Source: Amycolatopsis coloradensis (lineage in GTDB: Bacteria > Actinomycetota > Actinomycetes > Mycobacteriales > Pseudonocardiaceae). Taken from it: 40,971 nt of DNA. The translations under genes were made by a program, and so were the position numbers. The notes under the pieces are model-generated. The model was not told where the DNA came from, did no database searches, and saw nothing but the letters and a program-made list of their open reading frames with translations. The first letter of the stretch is position 1; every line of letters starts with the position of its first letter. Location of the stretch: contig NZ_CP150484.1 in NCBI RefSeq assembly GCF_037997115.1, positions 4,326,396 to 4,367,366 of the forward strand, read 5' to 3'. Positions 1-7,548 of this stretch are shown piece by piece.

Positions 1-11
1 TCTTCCGATCT
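1..11. other. Probable Illumina adapter remnant at contig end
   Basis: The first 11 bases (TCTTCCGATCT) equal the last 11 bases of the standard Illumina TruSeq adapter. They sit at the very first position and adjoin a palindrome cut short on its left side. This is best read as untrimmed adapter sequence, not genome. The match is seen directly; the artefact reading is inference. Confidence 0.75.
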
Positions 12-46
12 GGGCCTTTCATAGCAAATTTTGCTATGAAAGGCCC
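12..46. repeat. Perfect 17-bp inverted repeat, truncated at contig end
   Basis: The arms at 12-28 and 30-46 are perfect reverse complements around a single T. The right side continues with CTTCATTGC, whose left counterpart would lie where the adapter-like bases are, so the true palindrome may be longer. It lies beyond the 3' end of the minus-strand RES gene and could act as its terminator. It may be a copy of a dispersed intergenic hairpin. Such hairpins often stop assembly, which fits a contig end here. Confidence 0.75.
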
Positions 47-63
47 CTTCATTGCACGAGAGG

Positions 64-720
64 TCAGCTGAGAAGCGTGTAGTTCAGCTCTTCGCACACC
101 CGGCCGAGCGGGACGTCGAGCCCCGGATGGTCCAGCGGGAGCAGGACGTCCGGCGCGACCGGCAGCGAGTTCCCGGCGGGCGGGTCCCACAGCGCGAGCG
201 CGGGGCCGCCGGAGTCCATGGACGACCGGTACCAGACGCCGTCTAGGTCACCGAAGGCGGCGCGGATGGCGCGCGCCCAAGCCTGGGTGATCTTCTTCGG
301 GCCGCTGGAGATCTCCTGCGAGGCGCCGACCCTGGTCGGCCACAGGCCGGCGAGGTCCAGCAGCCGTAACGTGCGGGTCGGCCGGACGACGACCAGGCGC
401 GGGCCGCGGGACTTGCGGTCGACCGTCGACGTGGTCTGGAAGACCTCCGCGATGCTGGTGCGCACGGTGAGACCGAAGTACAGGACGCCGTTCCCGGGGT
501 CGGTGACCGGGCGACCGCCGCGACCGGGGGTCTGCGGGTCGAACCGGCCGTGCGGGAGCGGGCCGCTGTAGCGGAACGAGTTCCACTGCTGGGGGTGGTT
601 GCCGTGCGCGGTGAAGATCCTGACCAGCCTGGTGCCGGGGTGCACCGTCACCACGTCGTTGGTGCGGTGCAGCTCCTTGACCAGGACAGAGCGTGCGGGC
701 GGCAGGGGGAGCCGGGCCAT
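64..720 (-). CDS. RES-domain toxin (NAD+-degrading type)
   Basis: This 218-residue protein carries a RES domain. Visible features are R34 in the RIF stretch, GRFDP at about 58-62, Y81 in VLYFG, E92 in SIAEVF, and serines in the GVWYRSSMDSGG region (about 161-172). RES toxins such as MbcT of Mycobacterium tuberculosis deplete cellular NAD+; this activity is known for the family and inferred here. The gene lies 97 bp downstream of a helix-turn-helix antitoxin-like gene on the same strand, the usual antitoxin-first order of RES/Xre systems. The start ATG at 720 is the first Met and leaves a normal-sized domain. A plant-type or housekeeping RES role is less likely given the partner. Confidence 0.85.
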   Translation of the reverse strand: MARLPLPPARSVLVKELHRTNDVVTVHPGTRLVRIFTAHGNHPQQWNSFRYSGPLPHGRFDPQTPGRGGRPVTDPGNGVLYFGLTVRTSIAEVFQTTSTVDRKSRGPRLVVVRPTRTLRLLDLAGLWPTRVGASQEISSGPKKITQAWARAIRAAFGDLDGVWYRSSMDSGGPALALWDPPAGNSLPVAPDVLLPLDHPGLDVPLGRVCEELNYTLLS

Positions 721-817
721 ACCTCGGGAGTCGTCCGTCCTTGTCGGGTGATCTTGCTCGGTGGGGTCAGCCTACGGCCTACCCCCGACTGAAATTTTCC
801 GTCGTCGGGCAAGGATC

Positions 818-1399
818 TCAGAACGGCGAGCCGAGGGTGGCCACCAGTCTTGCGACGTGCTCGGGATCGCCGCCGGAGAGGAGCCATTGGCGCGGGGTGG
901 CGGGGTGCTCGTTGATCACCAGATCGGCCTGCGGGGTGCTCATGAACGCGGCGACGACGAGCGCGGGCTGGTCCTCGGGGACGGCGCGCAGCACGACCTC
1001 CAGGCCGGGCAGCACCCCGGAACCGGCGAACTGCCAGGCGGGCAGTCGCCAGCCCTGGTCCTTCCAGCCGGTGAGCCTGCCCTCTTTCAGGCGGTGCCGG
1101 ATCCGGCTGTCGTCCACGCCCAGTGCCTTCGCCGCTTCCAGCACGCTCAGCGCGGAATCGGCGAGTACGGCGTGCGCGGCGACCGTGCGGGCGCGGAAGT
1201 CCGGCTCGTCCTCGCCCCGGGGGGAGAGGTCGAGGCCGACGTCGGTGAGCGCGGCCCGCTGGTCCGCCGAGAAATAATGCGACGGATCGGGGTTCGGTGG
1301 AGTCAGTCTCCGCGCCGCGTCCTCGACGAGGTTCAGGAACTCGTTGGCGTCGACCTTCAGGCCCGCCTTGGCGAGAACGTTCTCGAGCGCTATGGACAT
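818..1399 (-). CDS. Xre/MbcA/ParS-like antitoxin with HTH
   Basis: This 193-residue protein has a helix-turn-helix in the middle (about 80-125, including LEAAKALGVDDSRIRHRLKE) followed by an ALVVAAFMSTPQADL stretch and a C-terminal segment with PRQWLLSGGDPEHVARL. That tail resembles the toxin-binding region of Xre/MbcA/ParS antitoxins, where a short promoter-proximal HTH protein masks the RES toxin. It precedes the RES gene on the same strand and should repress the pair. It is longer than MbcA, with an N-terminal extension of about 70 residues of unknown role. The ATG at 1399 is the only early Met. The antitoxin role is inferred from order and tail similarity. Confidence 0.75.
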   Translation of the reverse strand: MSIALENVLAKAGLKVDANEFLNLVEDAARRLTPPNPDPSHYFSADQRAALTDVGLDLSPRGEDEPDFRARTVAAHAVLADSALSVLEAAKALGVDDSRIRHRLKEGRLTGWKDQGWRLPAWQFAGSGVLPGLEVVLRAVPEDQPALVVAAFMSTPQADLVINEHPATPRQWLLSGGDPEHVARLVATLGSPF

Positions 1400-1560
1400 A
1401 GCGCCTAGGGTAACGCGTCTGTGCGGGTTCGTGCGGTCTCATCTCGGTTTCGTGGGGGAATTCACCAGAGATGCACACAGAGTGCACGGAATCAAACACG
1501 CGCAGTAGGCAATGTCGCCATAGTCTGCCCGGATCGGGCGAGCTTGTCCAGGAGTTCGGC

Positions 1561-1600
1561 TTGACAGGTGGTAAACGGGAACTTACCTTCCGAAAGGTAA
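1561..1600 (+). promoter_or_regulatory. Orphan consensus promoter with overlapping palindrome
   Basis: TTGACA (1561-1566), a 17-bp spacer and TACCTT (1584-1589) make a near-consensus sigma-70 promoter reading rightwards. The -10 lies in an inverted repeat (TTACCTT 1583-1589, AAGGTAA 1594-1600). GGTAAAC occurs twice, at 1570 and 1596. No plus-strand gene follows before 2830. A short RNA ending at the 1675-1706 hairpin is one explanation; a chance match is another. Confidence 0.4.
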
Positions 1601-1674
1601 ACGATTTCTTCCCACCGCTTCGGAGAACCCGGCTGGTGTGGAGCCGGCTTGGGGGAACAAGGGGGTGGGGCGTT

Positions 1675-1706
1675 CCTGGGCGGCCGGTGCGAACCGGTCG
1701 CCCAGG
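1675..1706 (-). terminator. Strong hairpin downstream of lacI-type gene
   Basis: CCTGGGCG (1675-1682) pairs with CGCCCAGG (1699-1706), and inside it CCGGT (1684-1688) pairs with ACCGG (1693-1697) around a GCGA loop, with one G.T pair between. It lies 29 bp past the stop of the LacI-family gene and is its likely terminator. It has no U tract, as is common in actinomycetes, and could also terminate a plus-strand transcript. Confidence 0.6.
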
Positions 1707-1734
1707 CACGTCGTGCACCTGGGATCTCCGGGTG

Positions 1735-2715
1735 TCAGTCGCGCCGTGAACTCCGGCGCACGATCAGTTTCGCCTGCAGCGTGGTCGTGGTGGCCTTGCG
1801 CGTGCTGTCGCCGATCCGGGCGAGCAGCAGCTCGGCGGCGACTCTGCCCACCTCGTTCGCGGGCTGGGCGACCACCGTCAGCGGCGGGTCGATCAGCGTC
1901 GTCCACGGCGCGTCGTCGAATGACACGATCCCCACGTCCTGTCCCGATCGCAGACCGCGTGCGGCCAGTGCTTCCAGGACGCCGATCGTCATCGTGCTGT
2001 TGCCGACCAGCAGCGCGTCCGGCGGCTCGGGCTCGTCGAGCAGGCTGAGCGCGGCGAGCCTGCCGCCCTCGGCGCGGAACTCGGCCCGCCGGGCGAGCGC
2101 GTTCTCCTCTCCGACGGCATCGGTGTAACCGGCCAGCCGGTCTTCGGCCGTGCGCACCCCAGGCGGCCCGCTGACGCAGGCGACCCGCCGGTATCCACCG
2201 TCGAGCAGGTGCCGGGTGGCGTCGCGGGCGGCGAGCCGGGTGTCGACCAGCACCTGGTCGCCGGTGTTCTTCAGCAGTGGCCGGTCGACGGCGACCACGG
2301 GAGTGCCGCGTTCGGTCAGCCGGTCGACGTTGGTGGCCCGGCCGGTGGGGGAGAGCACCACGCCGGCGACCCGCTCCTGGAGGGCGACGTCTATATAGCG
2401 CCGCTCCTTCTCCTCGTTGTCGTCGGCGTTGCACAGCACCACCGAATAGCCCGCCGTCTGCGCGATGTCCTCCACGCCGCGGGCGATCGCGGTGAAGAAC
2501 GGGTTCTCCACGTCGGAGATGATGAGCGCGAGTACCGCGGTCTCCTGACGGCGCAGATTCCTCGCGAGCCCGTTCGGGTGATATCCCAATTCGGCCGCGG
2601 CGGCCTGCACCCGTGCCGCGAGCACCGGGTCCACAGTGGACTTCCCGTTGAGCGTTCTCGACACGGTCGCCGTCGAAACCCCGGCCTTCGCCGCCACGTC
2701 ATTGATGGTGGCCAC
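1735..2715 (-). CDS. LacI-family transcriptional regulator
   Basis: This is a LacI/GalR repressor of 326 residues from the chosen GTG start. The HTH and hinge come first (ATINDVAAKAGVSTATVSRTL, then GYHPNGLARNLR), followed by a periplasmic-binding-protein-like sensor domain with VLALIISDVENPFF and GIVSFDDAPW. The GTG at 2715 is preferred because the HTH begins at residue 2 and a GGGGAGG ribosome site lies just upstream; the frame is open further upstream to an ATG at 2778, but that would add a non-conserved tail. It is divergent from the FGGY kinase at 2830, so it probably represses that gene in response to its sugar. The ligand cannot be read from the sequence. Confidence 0.92.
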   Translation of the reverse strand: MATINDVAAKAGVSTATVSRTLNGKSTVDPVLAARVQAAAAELGYHPNGLARNLRRQETAVLALIISDVENPFFTAIARGVEDIAQTAGYSVVLCNADDNEEKERRYIDVALQERVAGVVLSPTGRATNVDRLTERGTPVVAVDRPLLKNTGDQVLVDTRLAARDATRHLLDGGYRRVACVSGPPGVRTAEDRLAGYTDAVGEENALARRAEFRAEGGRLAALSLLDEPEPPDALLVGNSTMTIGVLEALAARGLRSGQDVGIVSFDDAPWTTLIDPPLTVVAQPANEVGRVAAELLLARIGDSTRKATTTTLQAKLIVRRSSRRD

Positions 2716-2773
2716 CGTGACCTCCCCTTCCGCAGGTGTGTTGACACCCTCGCACGGGAAGAATAGCTTGACC

Positions 2774-2787
2774 GACAATCGTTACCA
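2774..2787. promoter_or_regulatory. Candidate LacI-family operator
   Basis: GACAATCGTTACCA lies in the 114-bp divergent region between the LacI-type gene and the kinase. It is an imperfect dyad with a central CG, the usual shape of LacI-family operators. A TATTCT box on the minus strand nearby could be the -10 of the regulator gene. The assignment rests on position and rough symmetry only. Confidence 0.35.
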
Positions 2788-2829
2788 TCCGCTGATCGCG
2801 CTACTCGCGCGGAGGAGTTCGGAGGCGTC

Positions 2830-4353
2830 GTGCGGGAACCGGGCCTGGTGCTCGGCATCGACATCGGCACCTCGAGTTCCAAAGCCGTCCTCGTCGATTC
2901 CCGGGGCACCGTGGTGGCCCGGGCGGCTCGGCCGCACGAAACATCCCGCCCGCATCCCGGCTGGTTCGAGCACGACGCGGAAGCCGTGTGGTGGCAGGAC
3001 TTCGTGGCGCTGGCGAGGGAACTTTCGGCGGGCGCCGGGGATCATCCCATCATCGGAGTGTCGGTCAGCGGGATCGGGCCGGTGTTGTTGCCGGCCGACG
3101 CTTCCGGGAAGCCCTTGCGCTCGGCGATCCTTTACGGTGTCGACACCCGCGCCTATGACGAAATCCGGGAATTGAACCGCGAATTCGGCGAAGAATCCAT
3201 TGTGGAACGCGGCGGGAGCGCACTCGGCTCACAGGCCGTCGGGCCGAAATGGCGCTGGCTGGCCAAAAACGAGCCGGACGTATTCGAGCGGGCGAAGCTC
3301 TTCTTGATGGCGAGTTCGTTCCTCGTGCTGCGCTTGACCGGTGAATACGTCCTCGACCATCATTCGGCGAGCCAATGCGATCCGATGTACGACCTGCGCG
3401 AGGCTCGTTGGGCGGCGGACCGGGCCGCCGCGATCGCCCCCGGCGTCGAGCTGCCGAGGCTCGCGTGGCCGACCGAGGTCGCCGGTTCGGTCACCGCCGA
3501 GGCGGCCGCGGAAACCGGCCTGCCGCAGGGGATCCCGGTCACAGCGGGGACGGTGGACGCCTGGGCCGAGGCGACCAGCGTCGGGGTCACCGCGCCCGGG
3601 GACACCATGCTCATGTACGGCACCACGATGTTCCTGATCCAGATGCTCGCCGATCCCCGCCCGGGGCAGGGGCTGTGGACGACGCGTGGTGCCTTCCCCG
3701 GCAGCTACTCGCTCGCCGCGGGGATGGCCACCTCCGGCGCGATCACCGATTGGCTGCGGGATCTCGTCGGCGGCGAGTTCGGGGAACTGGCCGCGGCGGC
3801 GGCCGGGGTCCCCGCCGGCAGCCGCGGTCTGCTGATGCTGCCGTACTTCGCGGGAGAACGGACACCTGTGCCGGACCCGGACGCGAGGGGGGTCATCGCC
3901 GGGCTCACCACGTCCCACGATCGTGCCGATCTGTACCGCGCGGCCCTGGAAGCCGCCGCGTACGGTGTTCGGCACAACCTCGAAGCCATGCGAGAGGCCG
4001 GTGGTGGCACCGGCCGGTTCGTCGCCGTCGGTGGCGGGACACAGGGCGGGGTGTGGACGCGGATCGTCAGCGACGTCGCGCGGATCGACCAGGAGATCCC
4101 CGCGGAAACCATCGGCGCCGCGTTCGGAGACGCCGTTCTCGCCTCGGTCGCGCTGGGCCGGGAACCGGATATCGAAGCCTGGAACCCCGTCGCCGAGATC
4201 GTCCGCCCCGGCGCGGACGCCGAGGTCTACGACGAGTTCTACCCGCGTTACCGTGACCTGTATCGATCCACTGTGGACATTGCTCACTTCCTTGCGCGGA
4301 AGAACTCACTCGCTTTCAGCCCGGAGAGCTCCCGGCAGTCCCGGCTCAGGTGA
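2830..4353 (+). CDS. FGGY-family carbohydrate kinase
   Basis: This 507-residue sugar kinase has the FGGY fold. The N-terminal ATP site reads LVLGIDIGTSSSKAVL (about 6-21). A second lobe contains PVTAGTVDAWAEA and YGTTMF, then a LPYFAGERTP stretch and the late FVAVGGGTQG motif. Substrates in the family are pentoses, pentuloses or polyols; overall it looks xylulokinase-like, but the sugar is not determined. GTG at 2830 follows a GGAGG site with normal spacing. It is divergent from the LacI-type regulator, which probably controls it. No transporter or isomerase is adjacent, so it may act with genes elsewhere. The last 23 codons overlap the convergent AraC-like gene by 70 bp. Confidence 0.88.
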   Translation: MREPGLVLGIDIGTSSSKAVLVDSRGTVVARAARPHETSRPHPGWFEHDAEAVWWQDFVALARELSAGAGDHPIIGVSVSGIGPVLLPADASGKPLRSAILYGVDTRAYDEIRELNREFGEESIVERGGSALGSQAVGPKWRWLAKNEPDVFERAKLFLMASSFLVLRLTGEYVLDHHSASQCDPMYDLREARWAADRAAAIAPGVELPRLAWPTEVAGSVTAEAAAETGLPQGIPVTAGTVDAWAEATSVGVTAPGDTMLMYGTTMFLIQMLADPRPGQGLWTTRGAFPGSYSLAAGMATSGAITDWLRDLVGGEFGELAAAAAGVPAGSRGLLMLPYFAGERTPVPDPDARGVIAGLTTSHDRADLYRAALEAAAYGVRHNLEAMREAGGGTGRFVAVGGGTQGGVWTRIVSDVARIDQEIPAETIGAAFGDAVLASVALGREPDIEAWNPVAEIVRPGADAEVYDEFYPRYRDLYRSTVDIAHFLARKNSLAFSPESSRQSRLR

Positions 4354-4970
4354 GCCTGATCGGCGTACCCTGCCGAAAACGCCAGCGAGGCGAGATCCGG
4401 CGCCGTTCCCGCGAGGCCGATGGCGCGCTGGAACCGGGTGACCCGCAGGTACGTGGCGGGGCCGTAGCCGACCGCGAGGGTGAACCGCCTCCGCAACTGC
4501 CGCTCGCCGGTGGTGAACCTCTCCAGCGCGGCCGAGACCCGGGGGACGCCGCCGTCCAGCCTGGCGATCAACGCCGAAATCTCCCGGTCGGCTCGTCCGG
4601 TTCCGCGCCGCACGGCGACGGCGGTCAGCGAAGCGGCACCGGAGAGCACTCGCTCGGCCAGCAGCTCGCCTTCCCTGCCCCACAGGTCGCGTAGGGAGAC
4701 ACGCTGGTCGCGTAGTTCGTCGGCGCCCAAGCCCAAAACGTCACCCGCTCTGCCGGGGGCGAACCGCACGCCCCGCGCCGGGCCGCTGGTCTCCCAGGTC
4801 CAGGCCGCGGTGTCCGGCCCGGCGACGAAGACCTCGCCGCCGCTCTCCACCAGATCCACGCAGCCGTCGGGCACGATCCGCTTCGGTGCCGTGCCCGTGT
4901 CCTCCCATAGGCAGCGCACCATGCCTGTCAGCTCGCCGGGCACCGTCGTCTCCCGATACACGGTTGCCAT
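4284..4970 (-). CDS. AraC-family regulator with DUF6597-like N-terminus
   Basis: This 228-residue protein has an N-terminal sensor region (about 1-110, with RIVPDGCVDLVE) like DUF6597 and a C-terminal AraC HTH (about 145-228, with RRFTLAVGYGPATYLRVTRFQRAI and LAFSAGYADQAHLSRDCRELSG). DNA binding is known for the family; the effector is unknown. It is divergent from the NUDIX gene with a 30-bp gap, so the two may share a control region. Its 3' end overlaps the kinase by 70 bp in the opposite direction. The ATG at 4970 gives a normal start. Confidence 0.88.
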   Translation of the reverse strand: MATVYRETTVPGELTGMVRCLWEDTGTAPKRIVPDGCVDLVESGGEVFVAGPDTAAWTWETSGPARGVRFAPGRAGDVLGLGADELRDQRVSLRDLWGREGELLAERVLSGAASLTAVAVRRGTGRADREISALIARLDGGVPRVSAALERFTTGERQLRRRFTLAVGYGPATYLRVTRFQRAIGLAGTAPDLASLAFSAGYADQAHLSRDCRELSGLKASEFFRARK

Positions 4971-5000
4971 GATGCCCTTGGCCTACGACAGAATCAGGCC

Positions 5001-5405
5001 GTGTCCGAAGCAGAGATCGATTCACTGGCCTGGATCCACGTCCGCGACCGCCGTCTGCTGTCGGTGCGGACCGAGGGTAAGGCCAAGTTCTACCTTCCCG
5101 GGGGCAAACGTGAGCCGGGCGAGGGCGACGTCGCCGGACTGTGCCGGGAGATCAAGGAGGAGCTCGGCATCGAGCTCGCCCCGCAGAGCTTTCGCTTCTT
5201 CGCGGTGTTGAACGAGCAGGCCGACGGTTTCGCGGACGGCCGACGCGTCCGCATGACCTGTTACACCGCCGACCATCGCGGAGAGCCCGTGCCGGGCCGC
5301 GAGATCGCGGAGTCCGCCTGGCTGTCGTCGGCCGACGCGCATCTCTGCCCGCCGGCGGGGCGGCGGATGCTCGGGCTGCTCGCCGAGGCGGGTCTCGTCG
5401 ATTAG
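5001..5405 (+). CDS. NUDIX hydrolase
   Basis: This 134-residue protein carries a perfect Nudix box at residues 35-57 (G-x5-E-x7-REIKEELGI), which binds the metal and hydrolyses nucleoside diphosphates linked to another group. The exact substrate is not evident; short stand-alone members often clean oxidised nucleotides. GTG at 5001 begins the first plausible reading and lies 30 bp from the divergent AraC-like gene. The C-terminal region (ESAWLSSADA) is the usual Nudix tail. Confidence 0.9.
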   Translation: MSEAEIDSLAWIHVRDRRLLSVRTEGKAKFYLPGGKREPGEGDVAGLCREIKEELGIELAPQSFRFFAVLNEQADGFADGRRVRMTCYTADHRGEPVPGREIAESAWLSSADAHLCPPAGRRMLGLLAEAGLVD

Positions 5406-5606
5406 GCCGAGATCACTCAACGTGAGCTGTTCGGCTCAGTGTGCTTACGCTGATCGCCTCATAACCAGGGATTCTCCACTCACTGGGACACCCAAAAGGG
5501 TGAATATCGGGTTTCTTCCCGATAACGGCTAACGCGGAGTCACCTTCGTGCGAGAAGTAGACGACGCGCTCGACGGAAGCGCGCTCGAACGAGAGAAGAC
5601 CTCTCC

Positions 5607-6092
5607 ATGGGTGTTCCCACCGCGACCCCTCCGGCATCGGCGCCGGGGCAGGGTGCCCCCGGCAGGCTGAAGCCGCTGGGGACCGTCGTGGTCGTGCTGG
5701 GTGTGATGGCCGTCGCCGTCACCCTGACCAGCTACGTGCTGCCGAAGGCGTCGAGGCCTGTGCAGAGCCCGCCCGTGCCACAGGTCGAACAGGCCGTGGC
5801 CGCCGTGCGCACCGTGATCCACTCCGTCGTCTACGAGCTTTCCGGCGCGGAGGGCGCCCAGAACGTCACCTACGTCGCGCAGGGTTCGGAACTCATGCAG
5901 AAGACCGAAGTGACGGCGCCGTGGAGCACCACCTTCGAGCGCAGGAGCGAGGAAGGCCGCGACGAGTTCTACAGCCTGTCCGCGCAGGGGTCGGGCAGCG
6001 GCGCGCTGCGGTGCCGGATCCTCGTCGACGGCGTGGTCGTCAGCGACCGCACCGCCCCCGCCGCGAGCGCGCCGGTCACCTGTACCTCCTGA
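5607..6092 (+). CDS. MmpS-family membrane accessory protein
   Basis: This 161-residue protein has a proline-rich cytoplasmic start, one transmembrane helix (about 25-45, GTVVVVLGVMAVAVTLTSYV) and an exported beta-rich domain (about 70-161) with VVYELSG, NVTYV, APWSTTFER and a final CRILVDG...VTC. This matches MmpS proteins, which help MmpL transporters move lipids or drugs in mycobacteria and relatives. No MmpL lies beside it. The paired cysteines near the end (in LRCRI and VTCTS) may form a disulfide. The FetB-like permease follows after 21 bp and is probably cotranscribed. Confidence 0.8.
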   Translation: MGVPTATPPASAPGQGAPGRLKPLGTVVVVLGVMAVAVTLTSYVLPKASRPVQSPPVPQVEQAVAAVRTVIHSVVYELSGAEGAQNVTYVAQGSELMQKTEVTAPWSTTFERRSEEGRDEFYSLSAQGSGSGALRCRILVDGVVVSDRTAPAASAPVTCTS

Positions 6093-6113
6093 TCCTCCGG
6101 CAGGATCATCCGC

Positions 6114-6881
6114 GTGACGGATGGTGCGATCGCGTTCGGCCCGGTGCTCGCCGTGGTCCTGGCCGTGCTGGCGATCTTCGGCGCGGCGGTGGTGCAGTTC
6201 GGGCGGTTGGGGCAGGGCAAGGCGGTGCTGTTCGCGGCCGGACGCGCCGTCGTGCAACTCGCCGCCGTGTCGCTGGTCATCGTCGGGATCCTGAAATCGG
6301 GCTGGCTGACCGGCGGTTTCGTGCTGCTGATGTTCACGATCGCGGCGGTCACCTCCGCACGCCGGATCGGCGTGGCGAAGGATCTGGCGTGGGTCGCGCT
6401 CGCCATCGCCTCCGGCGTGGTGCCGGTGCTGACCCTGGTGCTCGTGACCGGGGTGGTCCCGTGGCGGCCCATCGCGATCGTGCCGATCGCCGGCATCGTC
6501 ATCGGTGGCGCGATGTCCGCGACCTCTCAGGCGGCCAGGCGGGCCCTCGACGAACTCGTGTCACGGCACGGCGAGTACGAAGCCGCGTTGGCGCTGGGAT
6601 TCCTGCGCCGCCCGGCCGCGCTGGAGATCTGCCGCCCCTCGGCGGGACACGCGCTGATCCCCGCCCTCGACCAGACCCGGACGGTCGGCCTGGTGACCTT
6701 GCCCGGCGCCTACGTCGGTGTCCTCCTCGGTGGCGCCGGGCCGGTGCAGGCCGGGGTGACCCAGGTGCTCGTGCTCATCGGGTTGCTGGCCGCCGAAGCG
6801 GTCGCGGTCCTGGTCGTCGTGCACCTGGTCGCGGCGGGCCGGATCAGCCGAAAGGCGACTGAAGATGCGACGTGTCGTTGA
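6114..6881 (+). CDS. FetB/UPF0014-family ABC permease
   Basis: This 255-residue protein has about six or seven hydrophobic helices and the motif GAMSATSQAARRALDEL followed by E-x-A-LALG and a TVGLVTLPGAYVGVLLGGAGP stretch, which mark the UPF0014 family. Escherichia coli FetB is the permease of an iron-export ABC transporter with the ATPase FetA. No FetA-like ATPase is next to it, so function as an iron exporter is uncertain. GTG at 6114 follows the MmpS stop by 21 bp. The last 38 bp overlap the convergent histidine phosphatase. Confidence 0.85.
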   Translation: MTDGAIAFGPVLAVVLAVLAIFGAAVVQFGRLGQGKAVLFAAGRAVVQLAAVSLVIVGILKSGWLTGGFVLLMFTIAAVTSARRIGVAKDLAWVALAIASGVVPVLTLVLVTGVVPWRPIAIVPIAGIVIGGAMSATSQAARRALDELVSRHGEYEAALALGFLRRPAALEICRPSAGHALIPALDQTRTVGLVTLPGAYVGVLLGGAGPVQAGVTQVLVLIGLLAAEAVAVLVVVHLVAAGRISRKATEDATCR

Positions 6882-7530
6882 ACCGCCGCACCATCCAGTC
6901 TTCGCCCGACACCACCAGATGCGAGATCGAGCCGTTGTCCGCGCCCAGGAACGCGAACCGGTTCTTCGCGCCGCTCGCCTGCGCGAAGACCTCTCCGATG
7001 ACGCCGCCATGGGTGAACACGGCGATCCTCCGGTCCGGGTTGGCCGCCGCGAGCCTGCCGATGGCGGCCCTGATCCGCCCGCCGAACGACTCCATCGTCT
7101 CCGCGCCGGGAATGACGTCCCAGCGCTGTTCGCGCCACAGCTGCTCGACGATCGGGTGCCCTTCGTAGGTGTAACGCCGGAAGAGCCCGTTCTCCCAGTC
7201 GCCGAGGTGGATCTCCCTCAGGTCCGGCTCGACCCCCGGCGTGAGCCCGAGCTTCGCCGCCAAGGGCGCCGCGGTCTGCGGCGTCCGGCGCAGTGTCGTC
7301 ACGTACAGCGCGGAGATCCGCTCGTCCGCGAGACGGCGTCCCACCCGCTCGGCGTGGTCCCTGCCCTCCGGCGCGAGATCCGGATCGGCCTGCCCGTCGA
7401 CGAGGTCGAACGGCGCGCTGCCCTTCGCTGGCGCCGATTCACCGTGGCGGACAAGGAAGATCTCGGTCGCGCCCGGCGGAGGTGAGAACCGGTGCTGGCG
7501 GTATTCGACTTCCTGCTCAGGGGTGCTCAT
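6844..7530 (-). CDS. Histidine phosphatase family protein
   Basis: This 228-residue protein has the phosphoglycerate-mutase-like fold. The catalytic RHG lies in EIFLVRHGES (about 23-32), the second arginine region in LYVTTLRRTPQTA, the acid in LREIHLGDWE, and the second histidine in VFTHGGVIGEV. The substrate is not evident. It begins 18 bp after the stop of the antiporter gene on the same strand and is probably cotranscribed with it. Confidence 0.9.
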   Translation of the reverse strand: MSTPEQEVEYRQHRFSPPPGATEIFLVRHGESAPAKGSAPFDLVDGQADPDLAPEGRDHAERVGRRLADERISALYVTTLRRTPQTAAPLAAKLGLTPGVEPDLREIHLGDWENGLFRRYTYEGHPIVEQLWREQRWDVIPGAETMESFGGRIRAAIGRLAAANPDRRIAVFTHGGVIGEVFAQASGAKNRFAFLGADNGSISHLVVSGEDWMVRRFNDTSHLQSPFG

Positions 7531-7548
7531 ACCCCGGACCCTATCGAG

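Larger units (their letters stand above)
1400..1734. other. Intergenic region with candidate operator, promoter and hairpin
   Basis: No convincing gene is seen in these 335 bp. They hold the upstream region of the antitoxin, with an inverted repeat (TGCAC at 1472-1476, GTGCA at 1482-1486) that could be the operator of the toxin-antitoxin pair. They also hold a consensus-like plus-strand promoter at 1561-1589 and a strong hairpin at 1675-1706, both listed separately. Confidence 0.5.

Noticed and set aside
1471..2128. Plus-strand open frames over the LacI gene's 3' half and the adjoining intergenic region
   Set aside because: They are rich in arginine, serine and alanine and lie opposite a clearly conserved gene; only the promoter-like signal was kept.
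5505..5524. Seven-base inverted repeat (TATCGGG and CCCGATA)
   Set aside because: It is short with a six-base loop and no clear link to a promoter; too weak to list as a feature.
5413..5637. Minus-strand open frame of 74 codons between NUDIX and MmpS genes
   Set aside because: It overlaps the MmpS start, shows no family features, and has no matching ribosome site.
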